From: Aromatoleum sp.
Lineage (GTDB): Bacteria > Pseudomonadota > Gammaproteobacteria > Burkholderiales > Casimicrobiaceae
DNA length: 19,269 nt
Direction of reading: 5' to 3'
Assembly (NCBI GenBank): GCA_010365205.1
Contig: JAAFGU010000008.1
Coordinates: forward strand, 1,111 to 20,379
The notes beneath the pieces are model-generated. The model saw only the letters and a program-made list of their open reading frames with translations, ran no database searches and was not told where the DNA came from. Numbering within the stretch: position 1 is the first letter of the stretch; the number at the start of each line of letters is the position of its first letter. Shown here piece after piece: positions 7,879-13,361 of the stretch. The translations under genes were made by a program, and so were the position numbers.

Positions 7879-7950
7879 CCCCCCACGCTCGCTTTGCTCG
7901 CTGCCCCCCGGGGGGCTGGCCAGTCCCTTGGGACGGCCCTGCGGGACTGG
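7879..7950. repeat. GC-rich intergenic palindromic element between oxc and frc
   Basis: The 135-nt gap contains CCCCCCACGCTCGCTTTGCT (7880 onward), a 14-bp palindrome GCCCCCCGGGGGGC (7903-7916), and an 8-bp stem CCAGTCCC/GGGACTGG (7920-7927/7943-7950). From memory, very similar strings recur between genes in many Burkholderiales genomes as dispersed extragenic repeats; copy number in this genome cannot be seen here. In the leftward mRNA the hairpins sit between the oxc stop and the frc start and could set the relative amount of the two messages. Confidence 0.55.
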
Positions 7951-7956
7951 CGGCGG

Positions 7957-9765
7957 TCACGGTTTCTTCTTCGCGGAGGGGTTGAGGCTCGTGATACGGC
8001 CGCTCTCCGTGCCCGCCTTTTCGTCGATGACCGCGTTGATCAGAGTCGGCGCGCGTGAGCGGATCGCTTCTTCCATCGCGTTGCGAAGCTCGGCCGGCGT
8101 CATGGCCAGCACGCCGACGCCACCGAAGGCTTCCATCAGTTTCTCGTAGCGCGCGCCCTTGACGAACACCAGGGGCGATGGATCGCGTCCTCCGGTCGGA
8201 TTCACCTCATCGCCGCGGTAGACGCCGTTGTTGTTCAGGATCACGACGCAGACCGGCAGGTTATAGCGGCAGATCGTTTCGCATTCCATGCCGGAGAAAC
8301 CGAAGGCGCTGTCGCCCTCGATCGCGATCACCTGTTCGCCGCTGACGACGGCGGCCGCGACCGAAAAGCCCATGCCGATGCCCATGACGCCCCACGTGCC
8401 GACGTCCAGTCGCTTGCGCGGCTTGTACATGTCCACGATGCTGCGCGTGAAGTCGAGCGCGTTCGCACCCTCGTTGACGAGGATGGCGTCCGGATTCGCC
8501 TTGACGATGTCGCGCACGACGTTCAGCGCGCTGTGATAGTTCATCGGCGTCGGGTTCTTCGCCAGCGTTTCCGCCATCTTCGCGACGTTTTTCGTCTTGC
8601 GCTCCGCGATGGCGTCGAGCCACTCGGCGGACGGCGCAGGCCACGGTCCCGCAGTTGCGTTGATCGCGCCGAGCATGGCCGAGACGCACGAACCGATGTC
8701 GCCGACGACCGGCGCATCGATACGGACGTTGCTGTCCGCCTCCTGTGGCGAGATGTCGACCTGGATAAATTTCTGGCCGCCCCATTGCTTGGCGCTGTTG
8801 CCGCCCCACGTCTTGCCTTTACCGTGCGAAAGCAGCCAGTTCAAGCGCGCACCGATCACCATCACGACGTCGGCTTCCGGCAGCACGTACGAGCGCGCCG
8901 CGGATGCGGATTGCTCGTGCGTGTCGGGCAGGAGGCCCTTGGCCATCGCCATGGGCAAGTAGGGGATGCCGGTCTTTTCCACCAGCGCGCGAATATCCGC
9001 ATCCGCCTGCGCGTACGCCGCGCCCTTGCCGAGAATGATGAGCGGACGTTTGGCGTGCCTGAGCAGATCGAGCGCGCGCTGCACGACGTCCGGCGCCGGG
9101 ATCTGGCGCGGCGCCGGATCGACGACCTTGATCAGCGACTTCCTTCCTACTTCCGCGTCGATCGCCTGCGGGAACAGCTTGGCCGGAAGGTCGAGATACA
9201 CGCCGCCCGGACGACCGGAGACAGCAGCACGGATCGCCCGCGCCACCCCCACACCGATGTCCTCGGCGTGCAGGACTCGGAACGCCGCCTTGGCGAGCGG
9301 CTTGGCGATGGCGAGTTGGTCCATCTCCTCGTAGTCGCCCTGCTGCAAGTCGACGATCTCGCGCTCGCTCGAGCCGCTGATGAGGATCATCGGGAAGCAG
9401 TTGGTGGTGGCGTTGGCGAGCGCCGTCAGTCCGTTGAGAAAGCCGGGGGCGGACACCGTAAGGCAGATGCCCGGCTTCTGCGTCATGAAGCCGGCGATGG
9501 AGGCGGCATACCCGGCGTTCTGCTCGTGGCGGAAGGAGATCACACGCAGTCCGGCGCGCTGCAGCTTGCGCGTGAGGTCGGTGATCGGGATGCCGGGCAG
9601 CCCGAAGATCGTATCGATGCCATTCAGCTTGAGGGCATCGATGACGAGCTGAAAGCCGTCGTTCTCTTGTGCCTGGGTGTTGATCTCGCCGCCGCTGGCG
9701 ATTTTCGGCGTTTCTTCGGCGGTCGACGTCGGCTTCGCGGCGGACTTCGGAGCTACTTCCAGCAT
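7957..9765 (-). CDS. oxc: Oxalyl-CoA decarboxylase
   Basis: A 602-residue ThDP enzyme turning oxalyl-CoA into formyl-CoA and CO2. It follows Oxalobacter Oxc closely: FRHEQNAGYAASIAG with Glu81 (ThDP-activating Glu56 there), GSSEREIVDLQQGDYEEMDQ with Tyr145 (Tyr120), the ThDP/Mg motif EGDSAFGFSGMECETICRYN, NNNGVYRGDE (Tyr483 region) and the C-terminal ESGRITSLN. I start at 9765, where a GGAGA site lies upstream and a plausible N-terminus begins; the open frame runs up to 9939 but that part has no Oxc similarity. Even so, the protein carries about 25 residues more than the Oxalobacter enzyme at the N-terminus (KSAAKPTSTAEETPK and on), rich in Ala, Thr, Lys and Glu. It is the first complete gene of the leftward block. 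Confidence 0.97.
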   Translation of the reverse strand: MLEVAPKSAAKPTSTAEETPKIASGGEINTQAQENDGFQLVIDALKLNGIDTIFGLPGIPITDLTRKLQRAGLRVISFRHEQNAGYAASIAGFMTQKPGICLTVSAPGFLNGLTALANATTNCFPMILISGSSEREIVDLQQGDYEEMDQLAIAKPLAKAAFRVLHAEDIGVGVARAIRAAVSGRPGGVYLDLPAKLFPQAIDAEVGRKSLIKVVDPAPRQIPAPDVVQRALDLLRHAKRPLIILGKGAAYAQADADIRALVEKTGIPYLPMAMAKGLLPDTHEQSASAARSYVLPEADVVMVIGARLNWLLSHGKGKTWGGNSAKQWGGQKFIQVDISPQEADSNVRIDAPVVGDIGSCVSAMLGAINATAGPWPAPSAEWLDAIAERKTKNVAKMAETLAKNPTPMNYHSALNVVRDIVKANPDAILVNEGANALDFTRSIVDMYKPRKRLDVGTWGVMGIGMGFSVAAAVVSGEQVIAIEGDSAFGFSGMECETICRYNLPVCVVILNNNGVYRGDEVNPTGGRDPSPLVFVKGARYEKLMEAFGGVGVLAMTPAELRNAMEEAIRSRAPTLINAVIDEKAGTESGRITSLNPSAKKKP

Positions 9766-9799
9766 GGCTTTCTCCGTGAGCGGTGGCGTGCGCGGCAAG

Positions 9800-10129
9800 T
9801 CAGACGCAGCCCAAATACGGATCGGTCGGCGCGGCGACGCAAGCGCGCGGCTCTCTGATCGGAGGGCAGGGCGAAACGCAGGCGTGGGCCGCGACCTGCT
9901 CGTGCCGCACGTCAATGATGCGGATGCCCTCGTCGACACGGCCGTCGTAGATGTCGATGATGTGGCCGCCGCACAGCGTCAAGATCGTGTCCACGCCCGC
10001 GTTCTTCAGCGCTTTGGCGACCAGATGGCCGCCCGAGTTGACGTTGGCGTCGCGGCTTTTATGCTTCAGGGTGTCTTCGGCCGTTGTCGCTGCCTTGATT
10101 CCGGCGGATTTCGTCGCTGCGTCTCGCAT
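9800..10129 (-). pseudogene. Truncated ThDP-dependent enzyme (acetolactate-synthase-like), N-terminus only
   Basis: A 109-residue frame whose residues about 31-83 (GGHLVAKALKNAGVDTILT, CGGHIIDIYDG, IIDVRHEQVAAHA) are the start of the N-terminal pyrimidine-binding domain of an acetolactate-synthase-like ThDP enzyme, including the catalytic-type Glu of R-H-E-Q. Similarity stops abruptly at about 9880, where A-D-G-Y-A-R would be expected; 25 unrelated residues and a stop follow. Nearly all of a protein of roughly 550 residues is missing, so it cannot be a working enzyme. GGGGAAA precedes the ATG at 10129; an ATG at 10141 is also possible. Its N-terminal tail (KSAGIKAATTAEDTLK) resembles that of Oxc. 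It may be decay of a second ThDP gene or a retained leader ORF. Confidence 0.75.
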
Positions 10130-10154
10130 GACTTTCCCCATTTTGATGAATACG

Positions 10155-10186
10155 GCGCTGCGCGTCCGTGCACGGACGCGCAGCGC
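10155..10186. promoter_or_regulatory. 32-bp perfect palindrome in the oxc leader
   Basis: The half-site GCGCTGCGCGTCCGTG is followed at once by its exact reverse complement, giving 16+16 bp with no spacer and GTGCAC at the centre. It lies 25 nt before the ATG of the truncated ThDP ORF and downstream of the likely oxc promoter, so it would form a very stable mRNA hairpin. No T tract follows on the minus strand, arguing against a simple terminator. It could be an operator for a dimeric regulator or a translational control hairpin. Confidence 0.65.
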
Positions 10187-10205
10187 GCGAACCGACCGGG
10201 TTCGC
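10187..10205. promoter_or_regulatory. Second hairpin abutting the 32-bp palindrome
   Basis: GCGAACC and GGTTCGC form a perfect 7-bp stem around a 5-nt loop. It starts at the base right after the large palindrome, so the two would stack as a double hairpin in the leader of the oxc transcript. Confidence 0.5.
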
Positions 10206-10449
10206 CGCGACAAGAGAATGATCAAGGCTCCGGTGCACCGCTCCCCGCTCGCCCGCGCTTCGCGGAGCGTGCGGTGAACCTGATCCTGCTCAAGCCCATG
10301 CTGGCCGCCGTTGGCGCGGCACGCGCCAGCGCGGCGTTCCCGGGCGGCACCCTGCGGTCGTTCGCTGCATCTCCTCTGCCGTGACCCACTTCGTGGCACC
10401 TGTTGTTACATGGGGGTCGACAGCGACTGCATTTCCAAATATATTGCAT

Positions 10450-10478
10450 AACGTATTTCGTATATCAGACAAAGTCAA
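10450..10478 (-). promoter_or_regulatory. Candidate sigma70 promoter for the oxc block, with CGTAT direct repeat
   Basis: Reading leftward, TTGACT (10478-10473) and TACGTT (10455-10450) are separated by 17 nt: a near-consensus -35 and a weaker -10. The spacer and -10 overlap two copies of CGTAT on the + strand (10452-10456 and 10459-10463), a plausible binding site for the adjacent GntR regulator. The leader to the first ORF would be about 310 nt. No convincing rightward promoter was found in the same patch. Confidence 0.45.
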
Positions 10479-10676
10479 TAGCAGTTTGCGGCCGCGGACG
10501 AAAGCTCCGGGACTTTCGAAGCACCCTGCGGACGAGGAGAAGACAGCGGCAACGGGTCGGATTGCGAGCGAGTGCGCCGCGCGTCGTGTCGCATCAGATG
10601 TGCAGAACGGCCTTACCGCGCCGCACGCAACGCCACTCCGACCAGCCTCGATTTTTCGGCGGGCGAGCCGTGTCGG

Positions 10677-10760
10677 GCGCAGGCACTTGGGCCAAGCGCA
10701 AGCACCCGGAACGGGCGCAAGCACTCCCGAAGGGCGCAAGCACCCGGCGCGGGTGCAAGC
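10677..10760. repeat. 19-nt imperfect tandem repeat upstream of gntR
   Basis: Four consecutive 19-nt units start at 10677, 10696, 10715 and 10734, followed by a partial fifth at 10753. Core units read GCGCAAGCACCCGGAACGG, GCGCAAGCACTCCCGAAGG and GCGCAAGCACCCGGCGCGG; the first (GCGCAGGCACTTGGGCCAA) is the most diverged. There are no spacers. The array ends about 38 nt before the regulator's start codon, so it lies in its promoter or 5' UTR and may hold phased protein sites, or be simple slippage. Confidence 0.7.
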
Positions 10761-10797
10761 CAGGGCCGGGGCGCATCGGCCATCACGTGAATGGGGA

Positions 10798-11517
10798 ATG
10801 ACGGTGCCCACGGAAACGGATTCTGCAACCGCCGCGGCGCCGCTGGTGCTGCCGCGTCTTTCGACCAACGTCAGCTTTCGCGATCAGGCGTACGCCGCGA
10901 TCAAAGGTGCGATCATGGACGCCGATATCTATGGCAGCGCCGACGAGATCCGCTTGGACGAGCGCCAGTTGAGCGACGCGCTCGGCGTCAGCCGCACGCC
11001 GATACGCGAAGCGATGACCCGCCTGGAACAGAAGGGGTTGCTGCGAACGGTGCCGCGACGCGGAGTCTTCATCGTGCGCAAGACCAAGCGCGAGATCATC
11101 GAGATGATCGAAATGTGGGCGGCGCTGGAAAGCATGGCGGCCCGGATCGCGACGATCAACGCGTCGGACGCGCAGATCGCCGCGCTGCGTCACATGTTCG
11201 ACGATTTCGCGAGCACCAGCCCCGCCGATCACATCGACGAGTACTCGGACGCGAACATCGCCTTTCATCAGGCGATCATCAGTCTGAGCGGCTCGCATCT
11301 GATGGGCAAGTCCATCGAAAATCTGTTCATTCATGTCCGCGCCATCCGCAAACGGACGATTTCGCAGCAGGACCGAGCGGCGCGCTCGATCGTCGAGCAC
11401 ATGAACATCATCGAGGCGCTCGAGCGTCGCGACACTGAACTGGCGGAGCGCCTCGTGCGCGAGCATTCGCTCGGTCTCGCGGCGCACGTGGAGAAGTACT
11501 GCGACTTCCTCGACTGA
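10798..11517 (+). CDS. GntR-family transcriptional regulator (FadR/FCD subgroup)
   Basis: A 239-residue regulator. The winged helix-turn-helix covers about residues 26-95, with RLDERQLSDALGVSRTPIRE as the recognition region and GLLRTVPRRGVFI as the wing. An all-helical FCD ligand domain follows, with likely metal ligands Asp152 and His157 (DANIAFH), His201 and His223. FCD domains usually bind small carboxylic acids, so oxalate, formate or a CoA-pathway intermediate is a reasonable effector here, by inference. The frame is open back to 10381, but the ATG at 10798 is the first start near the domain; GGGG lies unusually close to it, so the ribosome site is poor. It diverges from the oxc block and precedes the FDH genes by 57 nt, placing it to control both. 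Confidence 0.93.
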   Translation: MTVPTETDSATAAAPLVLPRLSTNVSFRDQAYAAIKGAIMDADIYGSADEIRLDERQLSDALGVSRTPIREAMTRLEQKGLLRTVPRRGVFIVRKTKREIIEMIEMWAALESMAARIATINASDAQIAALRHMFDDFASTSPADHIDEYSDANIAFHQAIISLSGSHLMGKSIENLFIHVRAIRKRTISQQDRAARSIVEHMNIIEALERRDTELAERLVREHSLGLAAHVEKYCDFLD

Positions 11518-11574
11518 GCCGGCGGCCGCGAGGCCGCTGTCCCGGCGCGCGGCACGAAGGGTACAGGAGTGGAA

Positions 11575-13269
11575 ATGGCGCAGGAATTCGTAGTCGACAC
11601 CACGAAACTCCGAACGCCGCGCGCGGTGCGGGGTCAACTCAAGGGCCGACCGGTCGATCCGAAGGCGCTGGCCGATGTGCGTGCGCTGCTGGGAGACGCC
11701 CCCCGCCGGCGCGATCTGCTGATCGAATTTTTGCACCGGATCCAGGACCACCTCGGCCACATTCCCGCGGCGCACATTGTCGCGCTCGCGCAGGAGATGC
11801 GGCTCGCGATGACCGAGGTGTATGAGGTCGCGACGTTCTACCATCACTTCGACGTGGTGAAGGAAGGAGAGGCGCCGCCGCCCGCGCTCACCGTGCGCGT
11901 GTGCGAAACGCTTTCATGCCAGATGGCCGGTGCCGACGCGCTGCGCGCCGCGACCGCAAAGGCCTGCGGCCCGAACGTGCGTGTCATCGGCGCCCCGTGC
12001 ATCGGCCGCTGCGAGCACGCGCCGGCTGCGGTGGTCGGGCGCAATCCTGTCGACCGGGCCACCGTCGAAAAGATCACCGAGGCCGTCGCGCAAGGCCGTC
12101 GCAGTGCCGAGCCGCCCCCGTATGTAGGCTACGCCGAGTACCGCTCGCAGGGCGGGTACCGCGCGTACGCGTCATGTGTCGACGGCGAGCGTTCGCCCGA
12201 CGCCGTGATGACGACGTTGGAGAGTTCGGGATTGCGCGGTCTCGGCGGCGCCGGCTTTCCCGCAGGACGCAAATGGCGGATCGTGCGCGCCGAACCCGCG
12301 CCGCGCCTGATGGCGGTCAACATCGACGAGGGCGAGCCCGGCACCTTCAAGGACCGGCACTACCTCGAACGCGATCCTCACCGCTTTCTCGAGGGAATGC
12401 TCATCGCCGCGTGGGCCGTCGGCATCGATGACGTTTACATCTACCTTCGCGACGAGTACGCAGCCTGTCGCGCAGTACTTGCCAACGAGATCGCGGCACT
12501 CGAGGCCGACCCGCCTCGACCGCTGCCCAGAATCCATCTGCGACGCGGAGCCGGCGCCTATATCTGCGGCGAAGAGTCGGCGATGATCGAGTCCCTCGAA
12601 GGCAAGCGCGGCATGCCGCGCTTGCGGCCACCGTACGTCGCGCAGGTCGGCTTGTTCGGGCGGCCCACGCTCGAGCACAACATGGAAACGCTGTACTGGG
12701 TACGCGACATCCTCGAAAGAGGTGCCGAGTGGTTCGCCGGGCAGGGCCGGCGCGGCCGCAAGGGACTGCGCTCGTTCTCGGTCTCGGGCAGGGTTGCGAC
12801 GCCCGGCGTGCATCGGGCCCCGGCTGGCATCACGGTGCAGGAATTGATCGACGAATACTGCGGCGGCATGCTGCCCGGCCACGAGCTCTACGGCTACCTG
12901 CCGGGCGGCGCCTCGGGCGGCATCCTCCCCGCCACGCTCTCGGACATCCCGCTCGATTTCGACACGCTGCAGCCCTACGGATGCTTTATCGGGTCGGCGG
13001 CCGTGATCGTGCTGTCGCAGCACGACAGCGCGCGTGGCGCCGCGCTCAACCTGATGCGCTTTTTCGCCGACGAGTCGTGCGGGCAATGCACGCCGTGTCG
13101 CGTCGGCACCGAGAAGGCGGTGCGCCTGCTCGAAGTCCCCGTCTGGAACGTGCCGCTGCTGGAGGAGCTGTCGCAGGCGATGGCCGACGCGTCGATCTGC
13201 GGGCTGGGACAGGCGGCGCCGAATCCAATCGCATGCGTGATCAAGTATTTTCCCGGGGAGCTGTCATGA
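11575..13269 (+). CDS. NAD-dependent formate dehydrogenase beta subunit (fused NuoE-NuoF type)
   Basis: A 564-residue fusion of two complex-I-like modules. The N-terminal NuoE part has a thioredoxin-like [2Fe-2S] site with Cys110, Cys115, Cys142 and Cys146. The NuoF part begins near 200, with the FMN region GLRGLGGAGFPAGRKW (219-234), GEPGTFKDR, the nucleotide-site segment GAGAYICGEESAMIESLEGK, and a [4Fe-4S] site from SCGQCTPC (Cys502, 505, 508) plus Cys542. It would pass electrons from formate to NAD+. The fused form matches the two-subunit soluble enzyme of Methylorubrum FDH1 rather than the FdsG/FdsB split. I start at ATG 11575, 5 nt after AGGAG; a GTG at 11569 overlaps that site. Its TGA overlaps the ATG of the small Cys-rich ORF. 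Confidence 0.94.
   Translation: MAQEFVVDTTKLRTPRAVRGQLKGRPVDPKALADVRALLGDAPRRRDLLIEFLHRIQDHLGHIPAAHIVALAQEMRLAMTEVYEVATFYHHFDVVKEGEAPPPALTVRVCETLSCQMAGADALRAATAKACGPNVRVIGAPCIGRCEHAPAAVVGRNPVDRATVEKITEAVAQGRRSAEPPPYVGYAEYRSQGGYRAYASCVDGERSPDAVMTTLESSGLRGLGGAGFPAGRKWRIVRAEPAPRLMAVNIDEGEPGTFKDRHYLERDPHRFLEGMLIAAWAVGIDDVYIYLRDEYAACRAVLANEIAALEADPPRPLPRIHLRRGAGAYICGEESAMIESLEGKRGMPRLRPPYVAQVGLFGRPTLEHNMETLYWVRDILERGAEWFAGQGRRGRKGLRSFSVSGRVATPGVHRAPAGITVQELIDEYCGGMLPGHELYGYLPGGASGGILPATLSDIPLDFDTLQPYGCFIGSAAVIVLSQHDSARGAALNLMRFFADESCGQCTPCRVGTEKAVRLLEVPVWNVPLLEELSQAMADASICGLGQAAPNPIACVIKYFPGELS
13255..13260 (+). promoter_or_regulatory. Shine-Dalgarno for the 31-codon ORF
   Basis: GGGGAG lies inside the end of the beta-subunit gene, 5 nt before the ATG at 13266. 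A ribosome site this good in this position supports real translation of the small ORF. Confidence 0.65.
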
Positions 13270-13361
13270 ACCGGACCAGCCATTGCAACTGCACCGGCGC
13301 CCTGGCGGTCGCGGTGACCGGACGGGACTCGCGCTGCCTCTCGTGCGAGGCCGCGACGTGA
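13266..13361 (+). CDS. 31-residue Cys-rich small ORF between the FDH subunits
   Basis: A 31-codon ORF fills the gap between the FDH beta and alpha genes. Its ATG overlaps the beta-subunit TGA (ATGA) and its TGA overlaps the GTG start of the alpha subunit (GTGA), so the three would be translationally coupled; GGGGAG sits 5 nt before the ATG. The peptide runs from MNRTSHCNCTG to a CLSCEAAT end, with four Cys (7, 9, 24, 27) and His6: a CxC near the front and a CxxC near the back, separated by a short hydrophobic stretch (ALAVAV). That spacing could bind one metal ion or cluster. I know no family for it. It might be a subunit, a cofactor-insertion helper or only a coupling device. If the alpha subunit really starts at the upstream ATG (13283), this ORF would overlap it heavily and be less likely. 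Confidence 0.55.
   Translation: MNRTSHCNCTGALAVAVTGRDSRCLSCEAAT

Larger units (their letters stand above)
10142..10797. other. Divergent intergenic control region, no protein gene supported
   Basis: About 650 nt separate the leftward oxc block from the rightward gntR. Open frames here are compositional: Arg/Ala-rich, with no family features. From left to right it holds the double hairpin (10155-10205), a 7-bp stem TGGCGCG/CGCGCCA (10312-10328), an AT-rich patch (about 10431-10482) that stands out against the GC-rich surroundings, and the 19-nt tandem repeat (10677-10760). The layout suits two divergent promoters controlled by the adjacent GntR protein. Confidence 0.6.

Noticed and set aside
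9766..9939. 58-residue N-terminal extension of Oxc back to 9939
   Set aside because: Ser/Arg/Pro-rich with no Oxc similarity, overlaps the truncated ThDP ORF, and a good ribosome site precedes the ATG at 9765.
10677..10760. Possible CRISPR array
   Set aside because: Units of 19 nt abut each other without spacers and no cas genes are present; it is a tandem repeat.
10381..10797. N-terminal extension of the GntR protein by 139 codons
   Set aside because: It would translate the AT-rich promoter patch and the tandem repeat and has no domain; GntR proteins of this class are about 220-250 residues.
13283..13357. Longer FDH alpha subunit starting at ATG 13283
   Set aside because: The extra 25 residues are Arg/Gly-rich and unlike the family N-terminus; the GTG at 13358 has GAGG 7 nt upstream and begins at the ferredoxin domain.
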